From the NCBI RefSeq assembly GCF_023283885.1, contig NZ_JAKILA010000011.1, positions 1 to 64,000 of the forward strand: 64,000 nucleotides of DNA, given 5' to 3'. A program made the translations under genes and the position numbers. Numbering within the stretch: position 1 is the first letter of the stretch; each line of letters starts with the position of its first letter. This document shows, piece by piece, positions 29,432-40,357 of this stretch. The notes below the pieces were generated by a model, which saw nothing but the letters and a program-made list of their open reading frames with translations, searched no databases and was not told where the DNA came from. Source of the DNA: Shewanella basaltis. GTDB lineage: Bacteria > Pseudomonadota > Gammaproteobacteria > Enterobacterales > Shewanellaceae.

Positions 29432-29524
29432 GCCGCGTTTTGCACCATATGTATCTTCATAGCCTTTTAACAAGCCGTTTCGATAACCATGTGGAACACT
29501 GGCAAATAAACTGATTAGGTCGTA

Positions 29525-30112
29525 ATGAGTAACATTAAATTGATTGTTGGGTTAGCAAACCCGGGTGCCGAATATGCTCAAACTCGCCATAATGCGGGAG
29601 CGTGGTATGTGCAAGAACTCGCGCGTATTTGTAATACCCCTTTGGTTGCTGAGAGTAAATATTTTGGTGTCACAGCGCGCGCTATTTTGCACGGCAGAGA
29701 CGTTCGATTATTAATCCCAACAACATTCATGAATTTAAGCGGCAAGTCTGTTGCTGCATTAGCTAATTTTTTCCGTATTTTGCCTGAAGAAATTTTAGTG
29801 GCCCATGATGAATTAGACATGGAACCTGGGGTTGCCAAATTTAAATTAGGCGGCGGGCATGGCGGGCACAATGGTTTAAAAGACATTATCGCCAGTTTAG
29901 GTAATGATAAAAATTTCCATCGCTTGCGTATTGGCATTGGTCATCCGGGCGATAAAAATAAAGTCAGTGGCTATGTATTGGGCAAAGCTCCTTTGGTTGA
30001 GCAAGAGCGTATAAATGCTGCGATTGATGAAGCCGTTCGTTCAACCGAAATTTTATTTAAACAAGACATGGTGAAAGCCATGCACAGATTACATTCGTTT
30101 AAAGCAGAATAA
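29525..30112 (+). CDS. pth: Peptidyl-tRNA hydrolase
   Basis: A 195-residue enzyme that frees tRNA from stalled peptidyl-tRNA. N12 (GLANPG), the catalytic H22 (QTRHNAG), the FMNLSGKSV segment and the DELDMEPG Asp region are all present; [13 protein letters not shown] is the other family signature. The pth-ychF order with 78 bases between is conserved among gammaproteobacteria. Confidence 0.97.
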   Translation: MSNIKLIVGLANPGAEYAQTRHNAGAWYVQELARICNTPLVAESKYFGVTARAILHGRDVRLLIPTTFMNLSGKSVAALANFFRILPEEILVAHDELDMEPGVAKFKLGGGHGGHNGLKDIIASLGNDKNFHRLRIGIGHPGDKNKVSGYVLGKAPLVEQERINAAIDEAVRSTEILFKQDMVKAMHRLHSFKAE

Positions 30113-30190
30113 GCACAGCAAATTTTGTTTTAACACCTTATTCGACATCATTATCCAGTGGGATAATTCTACATACATAAAGGTAAGCAT

Positions 30191-31282
30191 ATGGGTTTTA
30201 AATGCGGCATTGTTGGTCTGCCAAACGTAGGTAAATCAACGTTGTTTAATGCGTTAACACAAGCGGGTATTGAAGCGGCAAACTTTCCGTTTTGTACTAT
30301 TGAGCCAAACACTGGTGTGGTACCTGTACCAGACTCTCGTCTTGACGCGTTAGCTGAAATCGTAAAACCACAGCGCATATTGCCTACCTCAATGGAGTTC
30401 GTTGACATTGCAGGTTTAGTGGCAGGTGCCTCTAAAGGCGAAGGGTTAGGTAACAAGTTTTTAGCTAACATTCGTGAAACTGATGCCATTGGTCACGTAG
30501 TGCGTTGTTTTGAAGACCCAAATATCGTTCACGTTGCAAACAAGATTGACCCAGCAGGCGATATCGAAGTGATTAACACTGAACTGGCACTAGCCGATTT
30601 AGACTCTTGCGAGCGTGCTATTTTACGCCAAGCCAAGCGCGCGAAAGGTGGCGATGCAGACGCCAAGTTTGAAGTGAGCGTACTTGAAAAAATGCGCCCA
30701 ATTTTAGATGAAGGCAAAATGTTACGCTCAATGGACTTAACCAAAGAAGAGAAAGCGGCAGTTGCTTATTTAAACTTCTTAACCATGAAGCCAACAATGT
30801 ATATCGCCAACGTTGCAGAAGATGGGTTTGAAAATAACCCTCATCTTGATGTGGTACGCAACATTGCTGCTACCGAAAACGCAATTGTTGTGCCTGTTTG
30901 TGCCGCTATTGAGTCGGAACTTGCAGAAATGGATGTTGAAGAACGTGCCGAATTTATGGCAGATTTAGGTTTAGAAGAATCTGGTTTAGATAGAGTGATC
31001 CGTGCCGGTTACCAACTACTCAACTTGCAAACTTACTTCACTGCGGGCGTCAAAGAAGTACGTGCTTGGACTGTTCCTGTTGGGGCATCGGCACCACAGG
31101 CTGCTGGGGTGATTCACACCGACTTTGAACGCGGCTTTATTCGTGCTCAAGTTATGGCGTACAATGATTTTATTACCTACAAAGGCGAGGCTGGCGCAAA
31201 AGAAGCGGGCAAGTTGCGTGTTGAAGGTAAAACTTATATCGTTAAAGACGGCGATGTGATGCATTTCTTATTTAACGTGTAA
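30191..31282 (+). CDS. ychF: Obg-family ATPase/GTPase YchF
   Basis: A 363-residue P-loop NTPase of the YchF/OLA1 group that prefers ATP and associates with ribosomes. G1 is GLPNVGKST (about 8-16), G3 is [16 protein letters not shown] and the NKID-like motif is VANKIDPAG (shifted NxxE-type specificity). A coiled-coil insertion follows, and a C-terminal TGS domain spans about 280-363. Co-transcription with pth is likely. Confidence 0.96.
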   Translation: MGFKCGIVGLPNVGKSTLFNALTQAGIEAANFPFCTIEPNTGVVPVPDSRLDALAEIVKPQRILPTSMEFVDIAGLVAGASKGEGLGNKFLANIRETDAIGHVVRCFEDPNIVHVANKIDPAGDIEVINTELALADLDSCERAILRQAKRAKGGDADAKFEVSVLEKMRPILDEGKMLRSMDLTKEEKAAVAYLNFLTMKPTMYIANVAEDGFENNPHLDVVRNIAATENAIVVPVCAAIESELAEMDVEERAEFMADLGLEESGLDRVIRAGYQLLNLQTYFTAGVKEVRAWTVPVGASAPQAAGVIHTDFERGFIRAQVMAYNDFITYKGEAGAKEAGKLRVEGKTYIVKDGDVMHFLFNV

Positions 31283-31415
31283 GCGTTTTTGATGAAATGA
31301 AGGGGTGTAAGGTTTATTTAGTCGGATTAATTGGGATTTTTTGTCGATTCGGTATCCAGTTTGGTGAAGTTATAGCCGAACAATACGAATTGATGAAAAT
31401 AGCGAAAAAAACCAG

Positions 31416-31444
31416 TTGACCTCGATAAGCTGAATAAGCATAAT
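31416..31444 (+). promoter_or_regulatory. Promoter of the tRNA array
   Basis: TTGACC at 31416-31421, a 17-base spacer and CATAAT at 31439-31444, followed by the G/C-rich discriminator ACGCCCCG. It has the same layout as the tRNA-Trp promoter and is the type expected for growth-rate and ppGpp control. Confidence 0.8.
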
Positions 31445-31483
31445 ACGCCCCGTTCCTCACCAAGAGGGATTGCAAAAAGTAGT

Positions 31484-31560
31484 GGCAATATAGCTCAGTT
31501 GGTTAGAGCACAGCACTCATAATGCTGGGGTCGCAGGTTCAAGTCCCGCTATTGCTACCA
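31484..31560 (+). tRNA. tRNA-Met (CAT), copy 1
   Basis: A 77-nt cloverleaf with anticodon loop CTCATAA (CAT), GGTTCAAGTCC T-arm and encoded CCA. It is an elongator-type Met tRNA, identical to the copy at 31916-31992. Confidence 0.95.
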
Positions 31561-31603
31561 TTACTTTGCTCATCTTACTCAAGATGTAAAACTAGAGCGT
31601 AGT

Positions 31604-31688
<85 letters not shown>

Positions 31689-31737
31689 TTTATTCGAAAG
31701 GCTGGCTTCATTAAGCGGGAATTTCAACAAGTTTGAT

Positions 31738-31812
31738 TGGGATATCGCCAAGCGGTAAGGCACCGGGTTTTGATCTCGGCATTCCAAGGTTCGAATCCTT
31801 GTATCCCAGCCA
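31738..31812 (+). tRNA. tRNA-Gln (TTG), copy 1
   Basis: A 75-nt tRNA with anticodon loop TTTTGAT (TTG) and encoded CCA. Identical to the next copy. Confidence 0.95.
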
Positions 31813-31835
31813 ATTATTAGTTAGAAAAAGATTAT

Positions 31836-31910
31836 TGGGATATCGCCAAGCGGTAAGGCACCGGGTTTTGATCTCGGCATTCCAAGGTTCGAATCCTTGT
31901 ATCCCAGCCA
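31836..31910 (+). tRNA. tRNA-Gln (TTG), copy 2
   Basis: Identical to the copy at 31738-31812, 23 bases downstream of it. Confidence 0.95.
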
Positions 31911-31915
31911 TCTTT

Positions 31916-31992
31916 GGCAATATAGCTCAGTTGGTTAGAGCACAGCACTCATAATGCTGGGGTCGCAGGTTCAAGTCCCGCTATTGCTACCA
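31916..31992 (+). tRNA. tRNA-Met (CAT), copy 2
   Basis: Identical to the copy at 31484-31560. It starts only five bases after tRNA-Gln copy 2. Confidence 0.95.
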
Positions 31993-32098
31993 TTTTTACA
32001 GGTAGAGCAGGGCTAAACAAAAGTGACAGTCTATTGCTTGTAAGAAGTCAAAGTTTACTGTTGAAAAAAATAGAGTATACTCAAAGTTAAAATTTGAT

Positions 32099-32183
<85 letters not shown>

Positions 32184-32234
32184 TCAAATTTAGTCAAATA
32201 GTGTTATCTTCTGATTTACAATAAAAAATTCAAT

Positions 32235-32309
32235 TGGGGTATCGCCAAGCGGTAAGGCACCGGGTTTTGATCTCGGCATCCCCAGGTTCGAATCCTGGTA
32301 CCCCAGCCA
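32235..32309 (+). tRNA. tRNA-Gln (TTG), variant copy 3
   Basis: Has the same anticodon loop (TTTTGAT) as copies 1 and 2 but compensated changes in the acceptor stem (TGGGGTA with TACCCCA) and T-stem (CCCAGGTTCGAATCCTGG). Its body resembles that of enterobacterial CUG-reading tRNA-Gln. Confidence 0.95.
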
Positions 32310-32315
32310 TATTTA

Positions 32316-32345
32316 AAAAGCCTGTCATGATGACGGGCTTTTTGC
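32316..32345 (+). terminator. Terminator of the tRNA array
   Basis: AAAAAGCCTGTCA / TGACGGGCTTTTT hairpin with T-run, seven bases after the last tRNA. Confidence 0.9.
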
Positions 32346-32589
32346 TTGTTATTATACCATTCCATCTGGTTATTCAGCTGGCGTTCTGTACCTTCTAGGC
32401 TTGCAGACATAATAGCTCTATCTTCAGTGTCCATGCCGTTATCGGTTAAACCAATTTGCATAAAAATGTGCTCTTTTAGCGAGAATTATCAAGTGGTATT
32501 TTGTTAGTCTTTCTTTACCTAGTGCACTGTAACTAAATGCGCTGTAACCAAATGCATTTTGCTCTCAAAAGGCTGCCTCGAATACCTCA

Positions 32590-32609
32590 CTGATCGCTTA
32601 TGTATCCTG
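32590..32609 (-). repeat. Dispersed 20-mer, copy 2
   Basis: The reverse complement, CAGGATACATAAGCGATCAG, differs by one base from the copy at 4178-4197. The gap 32346-32746 also holds an ATTATACCATTCC motif (32351-32363) like the one near the IS630 remnant. No supported gene was found in it. Confidence 0.5.
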
Positions 32610-32746
32610 ATTGGGATGAGTTAGAAAGCACATTTTAACGCGCAATGGTATTTTTCTATTAACACGATTGATTCTATCCATTATCTATCTTTGCAACAGT
32701 TCTTTAGACTTGTCTTATTCAGTCCTTTATCAAGTTTCAGGTTAAT

Positions 32747-33763
32747 ATGAACAGCCAAGCCACAACGCCATTCATCTCTTCTGTGCAAACATCACAGCCC
32801 ATGACAGCCTTAATTGCTGAAGGTGGTGGGCAGCGTGGTATTTTTACTGCTGGGGTACTTGATGCGTGGCTAGAGGCTAAATTTGACCCATTTGATTTAT
32901 TTATTGGCACCTCTGCCGGATCGCAAAATCTCACCAGCTTTTTAGCCAGACAAAAAGGCTATGCAAAACGTTTAATCCGCGGCTTGTCGCGTCACAAACG
33001 TTTTTATCAGCTTGGCCGAGGTTTAGTAGGAGGCCATGTGGTGGATTTAGATTGGTACTTTGAAAAAACCACTCGCGGCAGCTTCGCATTAGACTTTGAA
33101 ACTGCCACTAAAACCCTCGGGCAGCGACAATTGTTAATTACTGCAACCAATGCAAGAGATCGCCAAGGCTACTTTTTAAGCCCTAGCGACGATAACAACC
33201 ACTGGCGTGAGCTGTTAAAGGCATCAAGTGCATTACCGTTTCTTTATAAGCAAGGTGTTAAGTTAACGCCCTGGTTGGCATCAGATGCAGCTAATCAATC
33301 AGCAGAGCAGACTTCTTCATTACAAGAAGATTTCTTTTTAGACGGTGGCTTGGCAGCGCCATTACCGGTGCGGGAGGCCTATCAGCGTGGTGCGCGCAAA
33401 ATTGTGGTGATCCGCACGGTAAACGCTGATTTTCAAGCGCAATCTGCTTGGGTGCATAAGCTTAAATCGTGGATTTGTGTGTCGGGTTATTGTCCTAAAA
33501 CGATTGATTATCTTGTTCAGCACGAGCAAGCGTATCAAGAGGAATTAGCCTTTATCGCTAACCCGCCCGATGACGTAGAAATTACTCAAATTTTTGCTGA
33601 TGAGCTTTTACAAAGTAAATTGCTCGGCAGTACTGACGCTAATTTACTGCATGATTACCATGTTGGTTTATCCGCCGGTAAAGGTTTTTTGCAGCAAGCA
33701 GACACCTATATTGCGCCTGTTTCGCTTAAACCCAATTTTGCACATCAAGCAATGTCTGCTTAG
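32747..33763 (+). CDS. yjjU: Patatin-like phospholipase (YjjU type)
   Basis: A 338-residue patatin-fold hydrolase. The oxyanion loop is EGGGQRGIF (25-33), the nucleophile is S56 in GTSAG, and the dyad aspartate is in FLDGGLAAPLPV near residue 200. These are the YjjU/RssA-type features; the natural lipid substrate is not known. It has no signal peptide, so it is probably cytoplasmic. A single gene with its own upstream region and a terminator shared with prs. Confidence 0.88.
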   Translation: MNSQATTPFISSVQTSQPMTALIAEGGGQRGIFTAGVLDAWLEAKFDPFDLFIGTSAGSQNLTSFLARQKGYAKRLIRGLSRHKRFYQLGRGLVGGHVVDLDWYFEKTTRGSFALDFETATKTLGQRQLLITATNARDRQGYFLSPSDDNNHWRELLKASSALPFLYKQGVKLTPWLASDAANQSAEQTSSLQEDFFLDGGLAAPLPVREAYQRGARKIVVIRTVNADFQAQSAWVHKLKSWICVSGYCPKTIDYLVQHEQAYQEELAFIANPPDDVEITQIFADELLQSKLLGSTDANLLHDYHVGLSAGKGFLQQADTYIAPVSLKPNFAHQAMSA

Positions 33764-33776
33764 CCTAGTAGAAACA

Positions 33777-33803
33777 AAAAACGCACTCAATGAGTGCGTT
33801 TTG
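33777..33803. terminator. Bidirectional terminator between yjjU and prs
   Basis: AAAACGCACTCA / TGAGTGCGTTTT hairpin between the convergent genes. Confidence 0.88.
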
Positions 33804-33830
33804 GTATGCAACTAAGTTTAAAGCAAATAA

Positions 33831-34778
33831 TTAGTGGCGGAACATCGCAGAGATTGATTCTTCATTGCTCACACGACGAATGGCTTCAGCAAGTACTGCT
33901 GACATCGTTAATTGAGTGACTTTAGCGACTTTAAGCATTTCTGGGCTTAACGGGACTGTGTCGGTCACAATAACTTCATCAATCACTGAGTTTGCTATGT
34001 TTTCTGCCGCGTTACCAGAAAATACTGGGTGAGTGGCATACGCGAATACGCGGTTAGCACCATGCTCTTTTAAGGCTTCAGCTGCTTTACATAATGTGCC
34101 GCCAGTATCGATCATGTCATCAACGATAATGCAGTCACGACCTTGTACGTCACCAATAATGTGCATCACTTGGGCTACGTTTGCTTGTGGACGACGTTTA
34201 TCGATAATCGCAAGATCTGAATCATCTAATAACTTAGCAACCGCACGGGCACGTACTACACCGCCAATGTCTGGCGAAACCACGACAGGGTTTTCAAGCT
34301 TTTTAGCCAGCATGTCTTCGAGTAACACTGGGCTACCGAATACGTTATCTACTGGTACGTCGAAGAATCCTTGGATTTGCTCTGCGTGGAGATCGCACGT
34401 TAATACACGATCAACGCCAACGCTAGATAAGAAGTCTGCAACCACTTTCGCGGTAATAGGTACACGGGCACTGCGAACGCGACGGTCTTGACGAGCATAA
34501 CCAAAATACGGGATAACGGCAGTAATACGACCAGCAGATGCACGACGAAGGGCATCAACCATTACAATAAGCTCCATGAGGTTATCGTTAGTTGGTGCGC
34601 AAGTAGATTGAATGATGAATACATCCGCACCACGTACATTTTCGTTGATTTGAACACTGATTTCACCGTCGCTGAAACGGCCTACAACTGCGTCGCCAAG
34701 TTTACAAAATAAACGTTCTGCAATCTTATTGGCAAGATTTGGGGTAGCGTTACCAGCAAAGAGCTTGATGTCGGGCAC
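33831..34778 (-). CDS. prs: Ribose-phosphate pyrophosphokinase
   Basis: A 315-residue enzyme making PRPP from ribose 5-phosphate and ATP for nucleotide, His, Trp and NAD synthesis. The ATP/metal motif [17 protein letters not shown] is around 130 and the PRPP loop DDMIDTGGT around 220. RQDRR near 100 is conserved. Downstream of ispE as in E. coli; the 91-bp gap may hold a separate promoter. Confidence 0.98.
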   Translation of the reverse strand: MPDIKLFAGNATPNLANKIAERLFCKLGDAVVGRFSDGEISVQINENVRGADVFIIQSTCAPTNDNLMELIVMVDALRRASAGRITAVIPYFGYARQDRRVRSARVPITAKVVADFLSSVGVDRVLTCDLHAEQIQGFFDVPVDNVFGSPVLLEDMLAKKLENPVVVSPDIGGVVRARAVAKLLDDSDLAIIDKRRPQANVAQVMHIIGDVQGRDCIIVDDMIDTGGTLCKAAEALKEHGANRVFAYATHPVFSGNAAENIANSVIDEVIVTDTVPLSPEMLKVAKVTQLTMSAVLAEAIRRVSNEESISAMFRH

Positions 34779-34869
34779 TTTATGAACCTCAGGTGTTTGC
34801 TTTACTATTAAAGGCTAGATCAATTTTACGTGTTGTCACTCAAAACTGACCCAGAAGAAAAATATGTTG

Positions 34870-35742
34870 TTAGAGTTGCTCAAGCCGCGTTAATAACGGT
34901 GACTTATTCATCCCTTTTGCGACAAACCCTTGCATATTGGCCGGTAATTGGGCTAATGCATCTAGGGCTTGCTGCGAATGTGTAAATTCCCCGAACACGC
35001 ATGCGCCTGTCCCAGTCATTCTCGACGGCGCATATTCTACCAGCCAGCTTAAGGCATTGGCAACTTGAGGGTACTTGGTTGTGACGAGTTTTTGACAATC
35101 ATTTGTCCATTTTTGTGTCAATAAACTGTTCATGTCTAATTTAGGGGTGTTACGAGGTAAGTCAGGATCTTGGAAGATGTCTTTGGTCGACACATGCACA
35201 TTGGGCACAATAACAAGATACCAAGGCTCATGAGGTTGAACAGGAATGAGCTGCTCGCCAACGCCTTCGGCAAATGCAGATAAACCATTAATAAAAACAG
35301 GTACATCCGCACCTAACGCTAGGCCTATTTCTGCCAGCTTTGCACGTGACACATTGGTGTTCCAAAGTGCATTTAATGCCACTAATGTCGTTGCAGCATC
35401 AGATGAGCCGCCCCCTAATCCGCCGCCCATAGGCAGTAGTTTGTTTAACCAAATATGGGCTCCACCGCTATATTGAGTGTAACGTTTTAATGATTTTGCG
35501 GCTTTTAGAATTAAGTTATCGCTGTCAGCGACAGCATCACCCAGATTAGAATGTAAGACTAAATCCGGAGATTCAGTGACATGGAAATCGAGATAATCAC
35601 AATGGTCAATGAACTGAAATAACGTTTGCAAGTCGTGATAACCATTAGAGCGCTGACCTGTAATATGTAAAAACAAATTAAGTTTTGCAGGTGCAGGCCA
35701 ACTTTTAGAAGCAACAGAATTAAGTGAGCTGACTGATTTCAT
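34870..35742 (-). CDS. ispE: 4-diphosphocytidyl-2-C-methyl-D-erythritol kinase
   Basis: A 290-residue GHMP kinase for step four of the non-mevalonate isoprenoid pathway. The N-terminal [16 protein letters not shown] segment and the ATP loop [14 protein letters not shown] (104-117) are clear, with [12 protein letters not shown] as the third GHMP motif. It lies between lolB and prs, in the conserved order lolB-ispE-prs. Confidence 0.97.
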   Translation of the reverse strand: MKSVSSLNSVASKSWPAPAKLNLFLHITGQRSNGYHDLQTLFQFIDHCDYLDFHVTESPDLVLHSNLGDAVADSDNLILKAAKSLKRYTQYSGGAHIWLNKLLPMGGGLGGGSSDAATTLVALNALWNTNVSRAKLAEIGLALGADVPVFINGLSAFAEGVGEQLIPVQPHEPWYLVIVPNVHVSTKDIFQDPDLPRNTPKLDMNSLLTQKWTNDCQKLVTTKYPQVANALSWLVEYAPSRMTGTGACVFGEFTHSQQALDALAQLPANMQGFVAKGMNKSPLLTRLEQL

Positions 35743-35778
35743 GGTTTTACTTCCTTGTTAAACGGTCATTTACCTGCA

Positions 35779-36384
35779 TTAGTTGTGGCTGATTTTGACC
35801 GCTGTCCATTGATTAGTTTGAAGTTTTATTTGAACATCATCACGTTCAATTTTTAATAACTTGGGCACCAAGGCACCACCTTGTTGCTGCCAGCTCATAA
35901 ACGTGACATGCCAATCTGCTTGCGAGTCGTGGCTCAGTAACTGTTTTACCGTACCATCAGAATGATAGCTCACCACGTGATCATTTACGCCAATTTGACC
36001 TGTAATCCACAGTGGTAAGCTGTCTAATGGAATTGACCAGCCACTGATACCGGTTAACAGGTCTTGGGCGCTGCGGTCATGATAGGTCTTACCGTCAACC
36101 TCTAGTGTGGCAAGCCCTTCATTTGTTGTTAATAGCAAAACAGTGGTACCTAATACCGTGGTTAAGCGTAAATCATTGGCTTGTTGCTGATGTAGCCAAT
36201 ATAAATTGGTGCTGAATTTGTCGTCTGCTGTTTTAACGGCAATTTTACCTTGCAGTTCCCACGCTTGAGCTTGTGCAGCTTGGCTAACCTTGATAGGTGT
36301 GATCTGCTCTGAAGGCGTGATAGTACAGCCAGTTAATAATAGCAGAGTAATTATGGTGGCACAGTGGAGTACGGATAAACGCAA
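35779..36384 (-). CDS. lolB: Outer-membrane lipoprotein receptor LolB
   Basis: A 201-residue lipoprotein that accepts lipoproteins from LolA and inserts them in the outer membrane. The lipobox is LLTGC with C20. The eleven-strand half-barrel region includes WELQGKIAVKTADDKFSTNL. It is divergent from hemA as in other gammaproteobacteria. The start at 36384 is a TTG codon with AGG six bases before it. Sequence divergence is normal for LolB. Confidence 0.93.
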   Translation of the reverse strand: MRLSVLHCATIITLLLLTGCTITPSEQITPIKVSQAAQAQAWELQGKIAVKTADDKFSTNLYWLHQQQANDLRLTTVLGTTVLLLTTNEGLATLEVDGKTYHDRSAQDLLTGISGWSIPLDSLPLWITGQIGVNDHVVSYHSDGTVKQLLSHDSQADWHVTFMSWQQQGGALVPKLLKIERDDVQIKLQTNQWTAVKISHN

Positions 36385-36619
36385 TGGCTTGCCTAACAGT
36401 TGTTTAAGATAGCGTTATGATACTGGGCTTAGGGGGGGATGTAAAAAAGCTTTTCCAAAATTAATGTGATTTAATCGAATGAATAAGGCAATGCGTTTAT
36501 ATCTAAGAAATAAAAAATTAGACATTTATTCGGTTTTGTTAAGCCAATTGTGTTTTTAGTTGGTTCAATTCAGTAGAATAGCCTAATTAACGTCACCGAA
36601 AAGAACTTGATACAGTCAC

Positions 36620-37870
36620 ATGAGCCTAGTAGCAATCGGGATAAACCATAAAACTGCCACGGTAGATCTACGCGAAAAAGTCGCTTTCTCTCCAGACCGC
36701 ATTCATGATGCCATGAAAAGCTTGGCGAGCCGCACTCGTTCGGGTGAGGCTGTTATTGTGTCTACCTGTAACCGCACAGAACTTTACTGTAATAATGCTG
36801 ATAAAAAAGACATTATAGAGTGGCTAGAAGACTATCATCAGCTCAATCACGATGATTTAATACCGTGCATTTATGCTTATGAAGATCAAGTTGCAGTGAA
36901 GCATTTAATGCGCGTCGCTTCAGGGTTGGACTCATTAGTGTTGGGTGAACCACAAATTTTAGGTCAAGTTAAGCAAGCTTTTGTAAAAGCAAAAGAGGCC
37001 GGAACAACAGCAGCAACAATCGATCGCTTATTTCAAAACACGTTTTCGGTGGCTAAAAAAGTTCGAACCGATACCGAGATTGGCGCTGCTGCTGTGTCGG
37101 TAGCATTTGCAGCTGTCAGTATGGCGAAGCATATTTTCTCGTCGTTAAGCACAACTAAGGTGCTGCTAATTGGTGCTGGTGAAACCATAGAGCTGGTTGC
37201 TAAACATCTAAAAGACAATGGCGTGGCGGCAATGGTGGTGGCAAACAGAACCATTGAGCGCGCTCAAGCGATGTGTGAGGAATTTAATGCGACTGCAATT
37301 ACCTTACAACAAATACCAGATTTTCTCGCTAAAGCTGATATCGTGATATCCTCTACTGCAAGTCCTTTACCCATTTTAGGTAAAGGAATGGTTGAAAAAG
37401 CGTTAAAACAACGTCGTCACCAACCGATGTTGTTAGTTGATATTGCAGTTCCGAGAGATATTGAAGCAGAAGTCGGTGAGTTAGACGACGCATTCCTTTA
37501 TACTGTCGATGATCTGCATAGCATAATTGAACAGAATATGGCTTCACGTAAGGAAGCCGCCGAGCAAGCAGAATTAATTACTGAAGAGCAATCGCACTTA
37601 TTTATGGAGTGGATCCGTTCTTTAGAGTCAGTCGACAGTATTCGCGAATATCGCAGCCAGAGCTTGGCGATTAAAGATGAGTTAGTTGAACGAGCCTTGA
37701 ACAAGTTGTCTCAAGGCGGTAATAGTGAGGAAGTCATCGTTGAGTTAGCCAATAGGCTAACTAACCGCTTAATTCACTCTCCTACGCAATCACTAACTGC
37801 TGCTAGTCGTCAAGGCGATTTGAATACGTTGGGCTTATTAAGAACTGCGCTTGGTTTAGATAAAAACTAA
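36620..37870 (+). CDS. hemA: Glutamyl-tRNA reductase
   Basis: A 416-residue enzyme for the first committed step of C5-pathway tetrapyrrole synthesis (glutamyl-tRNA to glutamate-1-semialdehyde). The catalytic C50 lies in [17 protein letters not shown] at the N-terminus, the NADPH site VLLIGAGE and the C-terminal dimerisation helices are present. It begins the operon running to kdsA. The 235-bp divergent gap with lolB should contain its promoter; I could not fix the elements. Confidence 0.98.
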   Translation: MSLVAIGINHKTATVDLREKVAFSPDRIHDAMKSLASRTRSGEAVIVSTCNRTELYCNNADKKDIIEWLEDYHQLNHDDLIPCIYAYEDQVAVKHLMRVASGLDSLVLGEPQILGQVKQAFVKAKEAGTTAATIDRLFQNTFSVAKKVRTDTEIGAAAVSVAFAAVSMAKHIFSSLSTTKVLLIGAGETIELVAKHLKDNGVAAMVVANRTIERAQAMCEEFNATAITLQQIPDFLAKADIVISSTASPLPILGKGMVEKALKQRRHQPMLLVDIAVPRDIEAEVGELDDAFLYTVDDLHSIIEQNMASRKEAAEQAELITEEQSHLFMEWIRSLESVDSIREYRSQSLAIKDELVERALNKLSQGGNSEEVIVELANRLTNRLIHSPTQSLTAASRQGDLNTLGLLRTALGLDKN

Positions 37871-37884
37871 GGTTAGCGAGCTAA

Positions 37885-38970
37885 ATGAAAGAATCCGTTA
37901 TCCGCAAGCTAGAAGGCTTGCTTGAGCGTAATGAAGAAGTATTAGCGTTACTCAGTGATGCTAGCGTGATTGCGGATCAAGACCGCTTCCGTGCGTTATC
38001 AAAAGAATACTCACAACTTGAAGACGTTGTCAGTAGTTTTAAGGCATTTCAACAAGCGCAGAAAGATTTTGAGTACGCCAAAGAGATGCTTGAAGAAGAC
38101 GATGCTGACATGCGCGAAATGGCGCAAGAAGAGTATAAACAGTCAAAGCAAACGCTAGAAAAGCTTGAAGAAGAGTTACAAATTTTATTATTGCCAAAAG
38201 ATCCTAACGACGATACTAACGCGTTTCTTGAGATCCGTGCCGGTGCTGGTGGCGATGAAGCCGCTATTTTTGCTGGCGATTTATACCGTATGTATTCGCG
38301 CTTTTGTGAAGCTAACCGTTGGCAAATGGAAGTGATGAACCTCAATGAAGGTGAGCATGGCGGTTTTAAAGAAATTATTGTTAAAGTCAGTGGCGATGGT
38401 GCTTACGGTAAACTAAAATTTGAGTCAGGCGGACACAGGGTACAACGTGTACCAGAAACCGAATCACAAGGCCGTGTTCATACATCAGCATGTACTGTGG
38501 TTGTGCTACATGAAGTGCCAGAAGCTGAAGCGATTTCAATCAACCCAGCAGATCTTAAAGTCGATACTTTCCGTGCGTCAGGTGCGGGTGGTCAGCACGT
38601 AAACAAAACCGACTCTGCCATTCGTATTACCCATATTCCTTCAGGGATTATTGTTGAGTGTCAGGATCAACGTTCACAGCATAAAAACCGTGCTCAAGCG
38701 ATGAGTGTATTGGCCGCGCGTATTCAAGCAGTTGAAGATGAAAAACGTCGTAGTGCAGAAGAATCAACGCGCCGCAGCCTAGTTGCTAGTGGTGATCGTT
38801 CAGAGCGCATCAGAACGTATAACTACCCGCAAGGTCGTGTGAGTGATCATCGTATTAACTTAACCTTATATCGCTTAAACGAAGTGATGGAAGGTGACTT
38901 AAATGCGTTGCTTGACCCTATCATGCAAGAACACCAAGCTGACATGCTTGCAGCCCTTGCTGACGAATAA
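37885..38970 (+). CDS. prfA: Peptide chain release factor 1
   Basis: A 361-residue class I release factor recognising UAA and UAG. GGQ is in [14 protein letters not shown] near 235 and is the substrate of PrmC methylation. The codon-recognition PxT motif is in the [16 protein letters not shown] region near 190. It is 14 bases after hemA. Confidence 0.98.
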   Translation: MKESVIRKLEGLLERNEEVLALLSDASVIADQDRFRALSKEYSQLEDVVSSFKAFQQAQKDFEYAKEMLEEDDADMREMAQEEYKQSKQTLEKLEEELQILLLPKDPNDDTNAFLEIRAGAGGDEAAIFAGDLYRMYSRFCEANRWQMEVMNLNEGEHGGFKEIIVKVSGDGAYGKLKFESGGHRVQRVPETESQGRVHTSACTVVVLHEVPEAEAISINPADLKVDTFRASGAGGQHVNKTDSAIRITHIPSGIIVECQDQRSQHKNRAQAMSVLAARIQAVEDEKRRSAEESTRRSLVASGDRSERIRTYNYPQGRVSDHRINLTLYRLNEVMEGDLNALLDPIMQEHQADMLAALADE

Positions 38971-38979
38971 GGAGTGACT

Positions 38980-39834
38980 TTGCCTCAGTCTTCGTATTCA
39001 ACTATCGCTGAAGCCCTGCAATGGGCTTACTCGCAATTAGCGGCCACCTCAGAATCTGCACACGTAGATGCTGAGGTGTTGTTATTGCATTGTTTGAATA
39101 AAAACCGCAGCTTTTTATATACCTGGCCTGAAAGGCAACTCACAAGTGAACAGTTTAAAGCGTTCAGCCAAATGGTGTCTAAGCGTCAATCTGGCTTGCC
39201 AGTGGCGCACATTATCGGTGAGCGCGAATTCTGGTCATTACCTTTTATCGTTAATGATTCGACACTTATTCCCAGGCCTGACACTGAAATTTTAGTCGAA
39301 ACGGCGCTGAATTTAACCTTGCGTCATAATGCTAAAGTATTGGACTTGGGAACAGGGACAGGCGCAATTGCCTTATCTTTGGCGTCAGAGCGACCAAAGT
39401 GGCGCATTACTGCGATTGATAAAGTGCCTGGCGCGGTTGAATTGGCTAAAGCCAATAGAGCGAATTTAAACCTCCCCGATGTTGAGATTATTCAATCTGA
39501 CTGGTTTTCTGCTGTTGAACACCGTGACTTTGACTTAATTGTCTCAAATCCACCTTACATCGATGAAACCGATGAACACCTTAATATGGGTGATGTCCGC
39601 TTTGAACCACAAAGCGCGTTAACTGCTGCAGATGAAGGTTATGCGGATTTATTTCACATCGCCGACAGTGCACGTTCGCACTTACTCGCTGGTGGGTACT
39701 TATTGCTAGAACATGGTTATCAGCAAGCTATTAAAGTAAGAGAAAAGCTCATTGAGTTGGGTTACCAAAACGTGGCAACCGTGCGTGATTTTGGCAGTAA
39801 CGACCGTTGCACCTTAGGTCAATGGATCGATTGA
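38980..39834 (+). CDS. prmC: Release factor glutamine methyltransferase
   Basis: An N5-glutamine methyltransferase of about 284 residues that modifies the GGQ glutamine of RF1 and RF2. The SAM motif DLGTGTGAIALSLA is near 124 and the NPPY active site (SNPPYIDE) near 190. The frame could start at a GTG (38974), but that overlaps the AAGGAG ribosome site at 38969-38974; the TTG at 38980 is correctly spaced and is preferred. Confidence 0.95.
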   Translation: MPQSSYSTIAEALQWAYSQLAATSESAHVDAEVLLLHCLNKNRSFLYTWPERQLTSEQFKAFSQMVSKRQSGLPVAHIIGEREFWSLPFIVNDSTLIPRPDTEILVETALNLTLRHNAKVLDLGTGTGAIALSLASERPKWRITAIDKVPGAVELAKANRANLNLPDVEIIQSDWFSAVEHRDFDLIVSNPPYIDETDEHLNMGDVRFEPQSALTAADEGYADLFHIADSARSHLLAGGYLLLEHGYQQAIKVREKLIELGYQNVATVRDFGSNDRCTLGQWID

Positions 39835-39952
39835 TTATCAACATTTGCGGTAAACTCTCCCCACACACCTTTAACCACCATGATATTGGTATACGTTAAG
39901 CTGTTCGAGTACACTAGCCGCCTTTTTATTATTTATCTTAAGAGACTTAGTA

Positions 39953-40348
39953 ATGGAAACATTTTACAGTTTATATCCAGCGTTAAAACACACTCACATG
40001 TTGTTCGTCGCGTTAAGTGTGACATTTTTTATTGTGCGTTTTGTGCTGCATTTACGTCAGTCTCCGATTATGGAGAAAAAGTTTGTTAAAGTGGCGCCTC
40101 ACGTTATTGATACTTTTTTACTACTGTCTGGCTTCACGCTTTGCTTTATGATCAAGCAGTATCCGTTTGTTGACCCGTGGATGACCGAAAAAATCATCTG
40201 TGTGGTGGCATACATTGCTTTAGGGATTATGGCACTCAAATCTAATCGTAATAAGCTGTTTAAGTTTTTTGCATTTATCGGCGCAATTGGTTGGGTAGTG
40301 TTAGCGGCCAAGCTGGCTCATTTTAAACAAGTCGTCTTAATGGGTTAA
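39953..40348 (+). CDS. sirB2: SirB2-family membrane protein
   Basis: A 131-residue protein with four predicted membrane helices and the family opening YPALKHTHMLFVALSVTFF. SirB2 (YchQ) has no firm biochemical function. It is the conserved neighbour of sirB1 between prmC and kdsA. Confidence 0.9.
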   Translation: METFYSLYPALKHTHMLFVALSVTFFIVRFVLHLRQSPIMEKKFVKVAPHVIDTFLLLSGFTLCFMIKQYPFVDPWMTEKIICVVAYIALGIMALKSNRNKLFKFFAFIGAIGWVVLAAKLAHFKQVVLMG

Positions 40349-40357
40349 TTGGTTTTA

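Noticed and set aside
32216..32461. An open frame of 81 codons on the reverse strand (start MQIGLTDNGMDTED)
   Set aside because: Its C-terminal half runs antisense through the tRNA array terminator and the third tRNA-Gln gene, and it has no clear ribosome site. The first ~40 codons look protein-like, so a remnant cannot be excluded, but there is not enough to call a gene.
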